Shown here piece after piece: positions 25,801 through 38,540 of a stretch of DNA of 64,000 nucleotides. Under the pieces are notes generated by a model. The model had not been told where the DNA came from. It searched no databases and saw only the letters and a program-made list of their open reading frames with translations. The position numbers and the translations under genes were made by a program. Each line of letters begins with the position of its first letter. The first letter of the stretch is position 1. The stretch is from Ptiloglossa arizonensis (Eukaryota; Arthropoda; Insecta; Hymenoptera; Colletidae): positions 28,166,543 to 28,230,542 of the forward strand of contig NC_135048.1 of assembly GCF_051014685.1 (NCBI RefSeq). Direction: 5' to 3'.

Positions 25801-28800
25801 TGTTTGACATTTCGTCAACTGAAGTATCACCTTCCTTTGTTTCTATCAATTGCTCGGAAGATTGTATACTGACTCCATCGGCTATAACGTTTAAGATAAT
25901 ACTTTACAAATTTATATTACAGAATGATAAATAAAAATAAAAATAAAAACGATTTACTTTGACTAAATTCCTGAGGTTTTTTAGGCGGTTGTGTCGATCG
26001 CCTCCATGTAAACCATGAACTGTAACCACTTCGAATTTCAGGTTTGCCACTACTATCCTGCTTCTTTTCTTCGTGCATTGGTAATGACATACATTGCGCG
26101 TACAGATTTTCGATTGTACCTTGCGGTAAATGTCTTTGAAAAACAGCATAGGTCATTACAATCGGGCAAGCGGTAGTCCAATTATAAAACTTTCCATTAA
26201 TTTTTACAACTAGATTTGGATTCTCATATAATTTTGGATCTGAGCAAATATCCTCGAAATGAAGCAAATTTTGATGAAAAGCTTCTTTGGTTGGACCATT
26301 TTCAGAATCCAAACCACCGCATAAGGATAAACTAATGTCCATATTGTTGTCAAATATAGAATGTTTCGGTTCCTCAAAGTCGCTATCCAACGATTTTGGC
26401 CCACCAATAGCTCCCTCAACGCTATTTGGACTTTGCGGTAGACTAGGTCCATTACCGGATTCAGTATCTTCTTCATCCACTACCTTCCCATCTAGAAAGA
26501 AGAAAATGAGTTAATTATTTCAGTTCGCACATTTTATATGTATAACGTAATAACAACCTCAATTTCACACGTTACTATTTGTTCAACCTTAAGTACATGT
26601 TACATATTAAGTATGTAATTTAAAATAATTAGTAATTCTTATGCATTATAAATGTTTTAGTAAAATGAAAAAGCAGCAATATGCAAATGTTTGGCATTTT
26701 TTAGTACAATACATTACACGTTAAAAGATGATGTAATGATGATGCAATTAATAAGTATGATAAAATAAAATGAACAAAGGTAATCCACTATTACAAAAAG
26801 TCGTTTATCTGCTGAAGCTAAAGCGAATTATTTGTACCTTTAACCGCTGTTGGACCTCTGTGAGAAGAAGGAAAATAAAGAGCAGCAACTTCGGGGTCCA
26901 GTTCGTCGGCATTAATATCACTAAGGTAAATTCCCTCGGATTCTGGATTATGTCTTACACGAGAAGTCTTCTTCATAAACGAGAACATACCACTGAGCAT
27001 TGAACGATGTGCCTCTGCTACCATTGAAAAAGCAGTTAGCAAAGTATTAGCCTAAGCGTGTGACACGATGCTTATTGCGATGAAAAAATTTCAAAATGCA
27101 ATGTTATTATCACTTATATTTAAATGTATAATATTGAGAAAATGGTGGTTAGTATTTGATAATGCATAAAATGTAAATTGAGATAATAAGATAAATGAAT
27201 TTATACTTGTAAATATCTACCCAAATGTTTCTTTGGCAACACACAAGAATTTCAATTATATTGAAAATACAAATTTTGAACGGTAGAACAATAAAAATGA
27301 ATATAAGCAGGTTTACTAACTATTGTTTGGTTGATTAACAGAGGTCGAAGAATTTAATGAATTTCTATGAGAGGTAAGTGTTGTGTCCAGGGGTAGACTT
27401 GGCAATTCACCCCATCTCCAACTCTGTTGATGGCTTTTATCTTCTCCTTCCGTACCTTCTTGCGTGATTTTGCGCATTTCAAACTCTGTGTCTGACTGAA
27501 CAGGTGAACATGGTCTAGAATCTTGATTCCTATTGAATATAACAAGAGTACAATAATTAATTTTGCACATAAATAGAATTTTGCATTCACATTTTCTACA
27601 AAATACAGAATGCATTTACATTCATACATACAGGTATTTAAAACCACTTACTTAGTGACTTCGGTATCGCTGAAGAAATGAAAATCCGTTTCAGGACGTT
27701 TTTCTGCCGCTTCTTGCACAGAAGTCATAGGTTCGGCAGGAACGTTTTTCTTCTCCAGTTCTGAGTTTGGATTTGCTCCCTTTAACATCTTTAATCAATG
27801 CACATATTAATAAGCAATGCTAAAAATAAAATTGAATTTTTTAAATACACTCAACTTACAGATTCGCTGAGAGATTCATCTGCAACAGATATATCGTTTT
27901 CGCTCATTTCCGTTTGACTACTGCTGTCGTTGCTAGTTTTTCTTTGAGATCCCTTTTTCTTCATAATGCTCTTCCTCTTACGTTTTCTCTTTGTCAAATT
28001 ATTATTCTTAATTTCTTCAATGCTTTCATCTTTGGAATTTTTTTTACAGGCCGACGAGTTTGATTCATCGCTCGACTTTTCCTTCCCGCTACTTGGTACA
28101 TCGTTTGTGATTGGTCTAAAATCGTTCTTTACTACGCTAATTTTACGAATTCTGTCAGACGAAGTCACGGCAATAAATGATTTAGGTGTTGACACAGCTG
28201 GTTGTGTTTCGTCGTCATTTATTCCATCCATATTGAAGATTTCTTCTTCAGGTTTTAAGGAATCCCGTTTCTCATCTTCCTTTTTCTTCCAACCATTCAA
28301 CAATGCTTTTTCAAACTTTTCCCTTTGCTCTACAGGTAATTCAGGAAAATTTTCTTTAAATAACCTATCTTTTTCTTCATTTTCCAGAGCTAAATATTGT
28401 TCACAAATCATTTGCTGCTTTTGCAAAGTGGACATATTACCAAAATTTTCCTTGAACATTTCATCTCTCTCTTCCGGCGTTAAAGAAGCAATTTGAAGCC
28501 ATTTTTCCCTATGTTCCGCTGGAAGATCTGAAAACTGCTCAATTAAGAAGTTTTCCCGTTCATTGGTTGGTAAAGCCGACATCTGCTCCCACTTTTCTTT
28601 CTCAATGAATGACACAGACGCTATAAGAATCTTGTCTCTTTGCTCCTGGGGAAGGTCAGAGAGAATGTTGAACCCAGACGATGGAAAACAATTGTCGTCT
28701 GGAATGGGTGAGCAAGCCAGATGAGGCGGAATTTCTGTATCAGTTGGAGAACCACTGCAACTAACTTCCTCGACAAAGAAAGCTTCTCCAGAGTCTCCTA

Positions 28801-29231
28801 GTTTCATGTGAATTTGCCTAGATTCTCCATTTATTTCTATGTCCACCTACAAGAATAGATTCAGTAAATAATTAAGTAAATGAAAGCTGTACATTCCGTA
28901 AGCAAATATAAAGCAGGTACAATGAATATTAGACAAAAGGTTTAAAAAATTAAAATTCATTGGAATCACACTTTGAAGATAAACGAGTAGGGTAAGAATT
29001 TTTGTCACGAATAAACTGTACAAAACAAACACAGAAACTCACCACTTTTTCCCTGGAACGAAGTACACCAAGTTTTCCGAAACGTACGTGAAAAGGTGAA
29101 CAAGTGAAAGATCCGTCTGGTTGTTCGACGACGACAACGTCAATGGCACCGGTGAGCGTCGCCGCGTTGATTTCATTGTAAAAATCGCGAAAATTACTTA
29201 TAAATTTACCGATGTAATTCATGCTGTACAT
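22812..29231 (-). CDS. Lpin: lipin, Mg2+-dependent phosphatidate phosphatase
   Basis: Ten coding exons on the minus strand (high to low): 29231-29043, 28846-27860, 27788-27652, 27529-27321, 27017-26838, 26491-25958, 25881-25544, 25440-24937, 24835-24732, 22962-22812. All junctions are GT-AG and keep phase; the product is 1,110 residues. The N-LIP domain (about 1-113) begins MNYIGKF two codons after a first ATG plus SM and includes [20 protein letters not shown] and [11 protein letters not shown] (Gly83 matches the glycine mutated in mouse fld2J). Polybasic [16 protein letters not shown] at 348-363 resembles the lipin nuclear-localisation/PA-binding patch. The C-LIP domain has catalytic DIDGT (Asp901, Asp903) and an LxxIL motif (LGHIL, 912-916). 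By family knowledge it converts phosphatidate to diacylglycerol at the ER and can act in the nucleus. Residues 125-246 are an unusual repeat block. Exon 3's acceptor is pyrimidine-poor and is the least certain junction. Confidence 0.95.
27014..27020 (-). promoter_or_regulatory. tandem NAGNAG acceptor of lipin exon 5
   Basis: On the minus strand the acceptor reads GGTAGCAG|AGG: a TAG and a CAG three bases apart. Use of the first gives ...NN-T-E-A-HRSM, use of the second ...NN-K-A-HRSM, both in frame. A consensus branch-point-like CTAAC lies about 20 bases upstream. NAGNAG acceptors are an established source of one-residue isoform differences. Confidence 0.55.
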
Positions 29232-29834
29232 CTTCGAATCAATATATGGGCAATGCCACTTTTGAAATAAAATTCCTGGTGAAAGATTTCACCACGTTAC
29301 GACGACGAACGCGTTTCCAAAATACTTCAAATTTGCCGTGACAGCGAAGGGACGTATCTTGTTAGAGGTCTTCCAAGAAGAAAGACACACTGTCCAAAGT
29401 AAATTTCGTTCTAAAATTTACCTAACCATATCGAGACATCGGTATTTGCCCACATTCACCAAACTTATAAGTCGCGACGTTCCTCGTCGGAACAAGTTGA
29501 ACACCACGGTCAATACTGAAACCGAAATTTTACGGTTTCGTGGTAGAACCGAGACTCCGTCACTGATTCCGAGGGAAACGGTTACGAACTGTCAAGGATT
29601 CAAAGCCGGGTAAATACGTCGATCAGAGACCGAACACGAGCAAGTATATCGCGCAAATTGTCCACTGAAATGCGCAATTTACGAATACAAGATCAAGGTT
29701 GAAGGACAGGGAACACGATCCCTTCGAAAGGGCAAATTCGTAACACAGACCGAACGCGAATCCTTTGTTCTTGAAAGGTTCGTTGAGAAATTCGCCCGAC
29801 ACCAGCAGACGGTAGTCGAAGTGACGTTACAGGA

Positions 29835-29905
29835 GGTCACGTGCAACGTCTCGACCAATCCGAGCCCTGATACACGTCGGTCAATAAGACCCGATGCCAC
29901 GTGAC
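29835..29905. promoter_or_regulatory. pair of CACGTG E-boxes upstream of lipin
   Basis: CACGTG occurs at 29838-29843 and at 29898-29903, 60 bp apart and about 600-670 bp upstream of the lipin ATG. The second reads GTCACGTGGC on the minus strand, near the CLEAR-type consensus GTCACGTGAC. Binding by bHLH factors is inference. Confidence 0.4.
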
Positions 29906-29946
29906 GAGACTCGCTGTCTACCGCGTTCTTTGAATCACACTTCGGA

Positions 29947-30361
29947 CCTGCAACAGAAACAACGATTATTAGTCACTGAAACTGATTTTATTCGGAAATA
30001 TTTTACGTACTATACGACTTTGATTACTATTACCAAAGACGTGTTTCTTGTTGCGAACGACAATTGAAACCTTTAACAATTTAATACTCAGTGACGCGGG
30101 TCCTTCCGTTTCTAATCGTTCTCGAACGTTTCGCCAGTAATACGGACTAGAAGCTTCGACGAGTATCACGCATCGGATCGTGATGCAGGCGAAATCCTAC
30201 AAGCGCAAAGTTAAAACGAAGCTTAAACGTTACGTAAGCCCCACGCACTCGTTTCGCATTAGCAAATCAAAGGTAACGGGTTTACACTCCACCGACACGT
30301 TTATCATTCTTTTCGATAAATTGATCATTAAACTCTTACGTTGGTAGAATTTCGACTCACC
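29947..30361 (-). other. possible lipin 5' UTR intron
   Basis: On the minus strand a donor TATCG|GTGAGTCG (exon ending at 30361) and a strong acceptor TTTCTGTTGCAG|GTCCG (exon starting at 29947) could bound a 413 bp intron in a 5' leader of lipin. I find no equally clear donor downstream to link this to the coding exon, so transcription may simply continue to 29231 or another structure may apply. Confidence 0.3.
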
Positions 30362-30399
30362 GATACAATCATCGTGAGTGCTGCACTTTGTTTCACGCG

Positions 30400-33300
30400 G
30401 CATTTGAACAACAGAACAAAAGAATGACCCGTATTCGTTAATTGGCAGCATCGTTAATTGGACTAGGTGGTATTGGGTTTGAAAAGGTTGTTTGTACCAA
30501 TTTTATTGTCTCGAGCGAACGTGGCAAAAAGGTGTACTGCTTTCTCGAAGCTTGCGTAAAAGAGAAGGTTCGCGGGCGAGCGAATGCGCAAACCTCAGGG
30601 CCAAGAAGTATTTTTCTATTCGGACCGTTCCCTAAACGTTTACGCAAACTCTGTCAGAGCGTTTGGAAACCGTTCCAAAGAACACAATTTTCCCAAGTAA
30701 TTCGTACCGTGTTCGTTGCACTTGTAGCACAAATATACGTTGTACGGAGAAAGCGAGCACAATTTAATTTATAGTTTGTTTTGTTGTAACGATGACGACA
30801 ACAACGATAAAGAGCTTAAAAGGTCTCGATCGGAAAAAAACTGCATGCGTAATTTTCGTCCAATCTATAATGTGGCGGAACGATCGAAATTTTATTGAGG
30901 CAAATTGTCGCGATAATTTCGGTCAAATTTAGAACGAAAGGCTGCATTGAATAACCGTTCGAATTCTCGAGATAGATGTCTCGCACGAAACGATTCGATA
31001 TTGCGTAACTGGGCAGACTGCTCGTAAACTCTTTAGATGAGCGAGACTGACAGTTGGACGAATTTCAAGAAATTCAATCGTTAGAACAATATTCCCCCAA
31101 CACTATTTGGAATTTTCCCGTGTGACGTTCTCTCGTGTGTTGTTTTGATTCTCTGTCTCTCTTTCTTCTTGTTTGCTTTTTCTCTCGTTGACATTGAGAA
31201 CCGAGTGTAAATATCGTTTAATGCTAACGGTTAGATCATTGACTGTCGATGTTTTTAATGATGGCGCAAATTCGTGTTATTTTGACGTTACCAAGATATA
31301 TAAGATATTCAGAAACGATGTTTTTATGGGCTTAAACGTCTCTACGTATCAAGAATGAGAAATGGGTAAAGCTTGTCGAAGTTGTCGCTGGTTATATGCT
31401 ATTCCAGTAGAATAGCACCGTCGTGAATCTATTCGATTTACAAGGCAAACTCGAAGTATTCCAGTGGTAGTAACGCCGACAGACATTTTCGTTACGATTT
31501 ATATAGGTTATGGGTAACATAGGTTAAGCATTACACTTCACGATGCCATGGTTCCAATCGTAAACTTTACGAAATCGTGCACCTTCGTGAATGCGTCGAA
31601 ATAGGTTAGACTTAACCTTTTCGCAGCATATATTTTTTGTATCTTGAGCTCACTCTTGGGATAAAAATCCCAAATTACAAAGCAATTATCGCAATCATTT
31701 AAAATGTTTATTTCTTGAGGATTGTCGTGGTAACACTACCAAAATATCTGCATTACCGTTAAGTAGCTTACAAACGCAACATTGTAAGTAAAATTCTGCA
31801 GTCTTATGAACTTCACTGCATAGTGTGAAGGTTAAATAATAGGGTAGATATAATAACAGAGGTATCTCGCCTAGCTTTTTATATTACCTAGTTCGTACGT
31901 GTTCTTTCCTTATTATGTAATAAAAATATTTTAATTGTATGTGTTGAAAGTCGAGGTCTGCAATCACTGTTTATCAGACAGTAACGATAAGTCGATAAAC
32001 ACACAACCCATTAAATAAATTATCTCGTTACAAAGCGATAGCTTTTTATGTAGATGTTTTTAATGAAGTAACTGAAAGCTGCGAAAGAAATCAATAGAAT
32101 TAGCGGGTTTATTAGCATAATTGTTCAATCGAGTAGCGGAATCGGTGTATAACAAATGTTAAAGTTTCGTGTTCGATAAAAAAAGTAAGTTTGCAACGAT
32201 CTAGTGCATGCATTAAAACAAATTTACATACATATCTTTTCTTAACTACCCGTACATTTTAAAAGTGAAATAAAGTTTTCGTGCTTTTTGAACCGACTAC
32301 TAAAGAAATATTCGGTAGATAAGTGGTCAAGACGCAGGTGTTGCGTGCTGGTTTGACAAACACAAGTCGAGGAGAAGAAGAAGCAGCTGCTTCCGGGAAG
32401 AAACGTCCCTTTGTGCCAACCGTTTCGACGAACGATTCGCTCGTCCAAACGCTCGAAACGCCGCGTGTCTCCGCATTTGCCCAAGGAATCACGAGTCGGT
32501 GGCTTTGCATCCGCTATGTACATTCGTTGCACGCGATATCTAGACATATTCCTTAGCATACGTCGACCGACCAAAAAAAGCTAATTTACGCCGAGTATTA
32601 CTCATTTTCGCAGTACCGCATTATCTTTTAACATTATCGCGATATCTCGTTCGCGATCAATGGACGATGATCGTTAATCGACGAACATTTCGTTCACGTT
32701 GTTGCGCAGAGCTTTTGTGTGTCTAGCTGATATTCCACGCTATCTATGGAGTAATCGCGTTACTCAGTGCACAGAAAGTGACTCGCGACATTTTATGCAC
32801 GTGGGTTGAAAATTAGTCGCGCGCGAAATATTGTATGTAACAGAACGAACAAGTATATAATTTAATAAATATACCTCTTTGCGAGCTTACCGATTTCCGG
32901 CTGGAAGCTTTACGTAGCGAAATCGAGCGTATCACAGAAATGTCAATGCAGAGGCGCCTCGTTGGAGAATAAATTAATCTTTGGACGCTTGGGAACGCAA
33001 TTCACGATAAGGAACAAAAAAGGACGACGATGTTCCTCTATCGAATGTTGCTCGTAACTTCGATCCGATAGGCAACCCCTGTCTATTACATCGGGTTACG
33101 ACGACGCGTGTTTATGCAATACCAGTTTGATGGTTAATCGCGTACCGAGCGAAACGACTGTTTCGACGCGGAGCGTGAATAACGTGGAACTGGCCAGCGA
33201 AAGTAAGCTGTTCGTAAACCTGAGCTACGTTTGGTCGTTTTCTTTTCGCTTGTAACCTCGTGGACCTGTTATTGCTCGAAGGGCACGCACTGAACGATGT

Positions 33301-36300
33301 CGACTCATCCGAAAACAATGCACAGGATGTCTGAAATCGTGGACTCGAGCCTGCGTGTCGACAAGGTCGATTAGAACGCAAGCGAAGATCGTGAAAAATA
33401 TTGTTGTCATTTCACTTTTATTTATTTGTATAACGAAGGAGGAAAAAGGAATCCCTTCGGCAACAGAAGTAAAATAAAACGAAGAGAGAATGGATGAGAA
33501 AAGAGAAAAATGTAGATACATGTGTGAGCATGTTCGAACAAATAAATGATAGGTTATATTTGGTAGTTACATGAATAGGCAAAACAAAGAAAAAAAAGTC
33601 GGTAGAAAGAATCATGACGTGGCATTAACCGGTATGAATCGCGTCGGTTTCCTTTTCACACGACGAATGATCGTTTGTATTCACAAGGAGAAAGGAAAAC
33701 GTTTACTGGGCTGTAGCCGTTCGCTTTCAGAAATAAGCAGACTAAAAACTTTTACGAAGAAACTGTTGACCAGACGTCTGTTATTACTCTTCCGTCGAAC
33801 AATATCAATCTTCACGACTTCGGAACGTGGCACAATAATACCTTTCAAGTTGGCACTAATGGTAAAGACATATATAAATTTTATAACGTTGGTTACTGTG
33901 TCGATTGTCGTAGATAGTGTTTTTACAAATACAATGTTTACTAGAATATCTAATTTCGTCCCTCAGATTGCTACAAAGGTATCCCCACCACTTCTTAGAA
34001 TTACCGGCACGGAGCGAGGCGATGATTGAGGTTACTAATGAGTAACCACAGCAGGAAAATATAGTTTTTATATTTCTTTACTTTATCGTCGCGAAACTAC
34101 ACACAATTAGATTTGTGAGCTTCTTATAATACAATTGACACTAGAACATGTTCGAATGATATTTAGTTTGTTGATAATTGGACATTCGTTGATAAAACAA
34201 AATTAAGCGTCAGATATTACTGTAAGAACAAATTAAAATTTTTGTACGAAAAAGTTTCATTAAAACGTCAATTGTCGTTTCAAGGCTGTCTTTTACGAGT
34301 ACAATTACGTAAAAAATATTTATTCAGCATTATTTACGAGTTTTAAAATACACATACAATATGTGTTTCTAGTTTTATTAAGTCAATGAATTGTTCAAAA
34401 CGAATCAAACGAATTACTTTCTAGTGTAAAATAATCTAACGAGTATAAAGGTGAAAATATAAAATTTAGTGAAAACTATTGAGGTATATGTATTACTTTC
34501 CACAAAAATACAATGCAACTCATCCACGATCGTCATCGTGCAACTATTATGCATGACACGCGCCAAAATGAACAACTGTTAATTATACATCACTCGCTCT
34601 TACTGTTTTCCATTCACGACATTAATGCGTACAAACAAAATCGAGTAAGCCAGGAAGATAAAAGCGACTGAAAGACTTTATTAAAAATTCATGAAATTCA
34701 TCTTCACTTCACCTATGAATTTCCTTCAAAATTTACATATACGTAAATTTAAGTAGTCGAACACTCCCAGTCGTAATCTATACAGATAGGTCCTTCGTCG
34801 AAGGATGAAAATTATGATCTGATATGATTAAATTTTTCTTTATATAAACTGACGTTTCTACTTACAAAATCGTTTTGTACTCCTCAAAAATTATTTTTCT
34901 CTCTAGTAATCTTTTGTAATATTGTAGATTTTATATATTTATGCTCGTATAAATATATCATAAACTAATAAAATAATATTGATATTTTATTCATTACAAG
35001 TGTACATATACTGTAATACGTGTAGTACATGTTTTTCATATTTGCATAACACAAAAATGTCTAATTATTATTGTAATAAATATAATACGATTATCGAGAT
35101 TCTAAGAATTCTATGTTTACTTTCGAATTACTATTTTGCGCAAATTACACGCGTTGCAAGACGGTGGTTGAAAGCCCGCTTTCTTGCCACGCGTATGAAG
35201 TGTACTTAGTAATTAATTGATAATTTATCACGAAGAAGTCAAGCTCAGATGACTCACGGATGACTCAAGGATTACCGAGAGTTTGACGTATATATGTACA
35301 TTAATCTTAGGGATGTGAAGCTGTCGCTGATGTTTACGCGGTTACTTTCTTTGATAAAATTTCCTTCAATGACTAATTATAAAACTTGTCTTCAGACATG
35401 ATTAGATATCGTTTCCAGACTACTTTTGCAACGATAAAAAAATCGCGATTCAATTTCGCAAATTTATTGTTTACCGCTACCCCCACGCGGTTTCGCAGTG
35501 GGCCGTCGGTGAAAATTGGTTAAATATGGCGGTTGAGATTGGTCATCTCGCGGAAACTGAATTGCGCGAGTGACGCGTGACGATCGATAAACGCGCGACG
35601 TGTAACTAACGTCCACGCAAATCCAATTTTGGAACGGCGTTCGTTTCTATAACGGTAGAACATCTCTTTGTCGTTTAACGACCGAACAAGACTGCGACGT
35701 CCGTCGTTGATTAATAGTTTGACGAGAAAATATCCGGGTTCTCGATGGTTGGCCCCAGCCCAGATTAATTCGTCGACCGTGGACCTGACATTGAACTCGT
35801 CGAATCGTGTTACTTTTTTCTCGCATTCGTAAATCGGTGGAAGAGTTTCTAATCGTATCAATCTGAGCGTGAACGGTACGAGATGACCTTTGAGTCGACG
35901 AAAAGCGACGAACGAGAAACTTTTGAACTCGTTCGTACGAACGAACCCGCAATGGCGGCCTTGAGCTTCGCTCGCGCCGACGCTTTCGACGAAAATAAGA
36001 TCAAAGGAGAGAAAACGTCTCGGATGAGTTTTACGAAACCGGTGACAACCGGTGCTCTAGCGTGCGAAGACAAGCGACTGAATTGTGCAACCGCCTCTCT
36101 TGTTTCCCACTGTAAAACCGGAAGCTATGGAGCACGGTCGTACGCGAAAAAAATTTTGTTTACGGGTTTTCGAACTTATCTAGTTCCGTTTTGGTTATCA
36201 AATGTATCGAGTACTCCTCCACGACGGGCAACTCTTTTGTACGGTCGCAATTGGTAATAATTATTAACGATGACTTTCGCAAATATTTGCAGACTTTAAA

Positions 36301-37780
36301 TTTCTAATCACGCGAATGATCACTATCACGCACGTCTCATACACCGATGTTTGAGAGACTCCTGGAATTTCTCAGTAGCACGCGGTTTCTCGCTTCCAAA
36401 GGCACGGAGAACCCCGGAACCGGCGCATAGTTGGTGCAAAGTAGAATAGCAAATATTCTCGGCGGTCTTGCCAATTGGGAGAGGTTTTGCAATCCACCGC
36501 GCGATACGCACGCAGGCAGATAGAGACGTACGCGCGTGCTTTTCCCGCTCGATGTTCTCATTCATAAGTACAGCTCGTTCATTCAAGCGCGAAACGACTA
36601 TTGACAGTGGAAGTATGACTCCTAACGACACCGATTTTTACTCACCGAATTGAAATCTCGAAACTGCTCCTCCGCAGTCGAGAGAAGAGACCGGCGATCC
36701 ACGTATTAGGGTGACCCTTCGATGCTCGATGCCGGTTAAAAATAAAATGGAAGTTTTGAGGGAACACAAGTGATCCCGTTGCACAACTGAAATATAACTA
36801 CTTGGTTTCTAGAACAAGTCGTCTCGCGAGCAAACTTTCAAAATGTTTTCTCCGATACAATGAAGAAAAAGGTTCGCGTGCTTGCGTACATCCACTTCGT
36901 GCGAGCAACCGAGTCGAACTGAAGCACCGACGCGAGAACCTCGAGATACACGGCGGTTTATCGTGCTTGCGGTGCGCGCGAACCGCTCACCGAATATACC
37001 AACACTCATGCGCCTACGTGTATTTGCGGGGGGATACACGATGATGCGTAAGTTCCGACACTACATTCGTAAGTATAAATTTTGGATGGAAAAAACATGT
37101 GATTCGTGTTCTCGCGGACAAGAGGCGTTCCAAATAGTCGTCGGTGTCAAACCAACGACCGAGGCTCCTTTCCACTTTTCGCTGCGGAAAGAAAGGACGC
37201 AAAACACCTCGGATCGTTGACCTAGATTGTCGGTCGAGTAACCGACCACCGATGACGACTTCCATCGCGATAAACACATGTCTCGATGGTTAGAAAAACA
37301 TTCCTTTCGCCTTCACACCACCGGGACCTGGAATCCATCTCACTTCTTCCCGTCTTACGTGCTTGCTCCTTTGTTCTTCTTCGTTCGTGGCTGAAAAACA
37401 CCACATAACCCGCTATTTACCCATTTCTATCTCCGTGCGATTTCTCCGTGCTTGAAATCCAGAGGGCAATCGCATCGATCCGTTCCGAAATGTGAGAATA
37501 AAGTTGCAAGTCACGGCCGATAGAGTGACGCAACAGTATGAAATTACGGGAGAAAACGAAAAGTTCGACACTCGACCCTCGATTGCTCGCGCTGCTCACC
37601 CTTATGACGTGACCGTTACGGGTTATGTTCGACGCGAGCAAATACAGGCGAAAACGTGATTTCAACGACAGGAAATGAGTATGAATAGCGCCAGGTACCG
37701 TGAAACAAGATCGAGCAGCAAGTACATACATCGATCCTTTCGTTTCGTGTGATCATCGAGCGTGCTTTCGCGAAATATGT
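30400..37780. other. gene-free stretch
   Basis: No protein gene can be supported. The longer open frames (30442-30774, 33571-34029, 35883-36257 on plus; 35520-35861 on minus) show no recognisable domains, and most have antiparallel partners. A weak TTAA-flanked inverted-repeat candidate lies at 31612-31835. Confidence 0.45.
31616..31831. mobile_element. weak TTAA-flanked inverted-repeat candidate
   Basis: TTAA at 31612-31615 is followed by CCTTTTCGCA. At the other end GTGTGAAGG is followed by TTAA at 31832-31835. Read on the minus strand the right end is CCTTCACAC, matching only the first few bases of the left. This may be a decayed piggyBac-type MITE or coincidence. Confidence 0.3.
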
Positions 37781-37783
37781 ATA

Positions 37784-38540
37784 CACGGTGTTCCAGTAAA
37801 AGGAAGTAAGCAAAAAATAAGTAAAAAATGTAAAGTAACATTTTTTATTTTCGCACGAGGTTTTGTTTTCAAGAAAATAGACTTTGATTGTGTCTCAGCT
37901 AATTCCTTATCAGTCTTTGTGTACCGTCTACCTGTCTGCTTAAAGTGGATTTGCAAATGAAAATAAAACAACTTACTTTTAAGATTTGCTTTATTAAAAT
38001 AGAAATTGTTAAAAATGACTAAACTAAATTAAATTATCATGAACACTTTCTAATATATTTTATGTCTTTAATACTCCAAACGCTAAGGCAATCCTCGCTT
38101 TTAAACACTACGCGTTTCTGTTATCTTCGGAATATACTTTTGATTTAATAAAATTCCATAAAATATTATAGCTTCAATTACCGTATCTTACAAAAAGAGA
38201 AATATTCCCTCGTGTTCTCAATTACTGTATCTTACGAAAAACAAAACCTCATACTTGAAACCGAATGATAGTAAGCTAGTAAAACAACAAATTCCGATAT
38301 TGTATCACGAGTGTACAAAGTCGTGTCAATACGATTATACCCAAATGGAAAAATAAATCGAATTTCGTCAAACCATGACACACATGTTAAACGCACGTGT
38401 ATCATAAGAATATTCAAAGTTAATTTTCTCGAAAACAAAGCCTCGTACGGAAGAATGTTATTTTACATTTTCAACTTATTTTTTTACGTAGAATCACCCC
38501 TCTTCCCGATTGTACCGTGATTACTGGGACACCCTATATA
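37784..38540. mobile_element. long-TIR non-autonomous element (~757 bp)
   Basis: The left end reads CACGGTGTTCCAGTAA followed by an A-rich segment with AAAATAAGTAAAAAATG, TAAAGTAACATT, then CGCACGAGGTTTTGTTTTCA AGAAAATAGACTTTGA. The right end on the minus strand reads AGGGTGTCCCAGTAATCACGG, AAAAAATAAGTTGAAAATG, TAAAATAACATT, then CGTACGAGGCTTTGTTTTCG AGAAAATTAACTTTGA. Inverted similarity therefore extends over about 100-130 bp at each end. The ~500 bp interior has no coding frame. Flanks are AT-rich and I could not define a target duplication. The GGTGTYCCAGTAA end is unlike the piggyBac- and mariner-like ends elsewhere in the window. Confidence 0.75.

Noticed and set aside
27017..27056. Alternative start of lipin exon 5 at the TTAG before GCTAATAC
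   Set aside because: With the phase left by exon 4, this acceptor gives an immediate TAA stop, while the TAGCAG acceptor 30 bases later keeps the frame and has a CTAAC branch point.
33571..34029. Plus-strand frame of 152 codons with a hydrophobic stretch
   Set aside because: No homology recognised, basic low-complexity start, and no poly(A) signal or promoter in place. It is kept out for lack of support.
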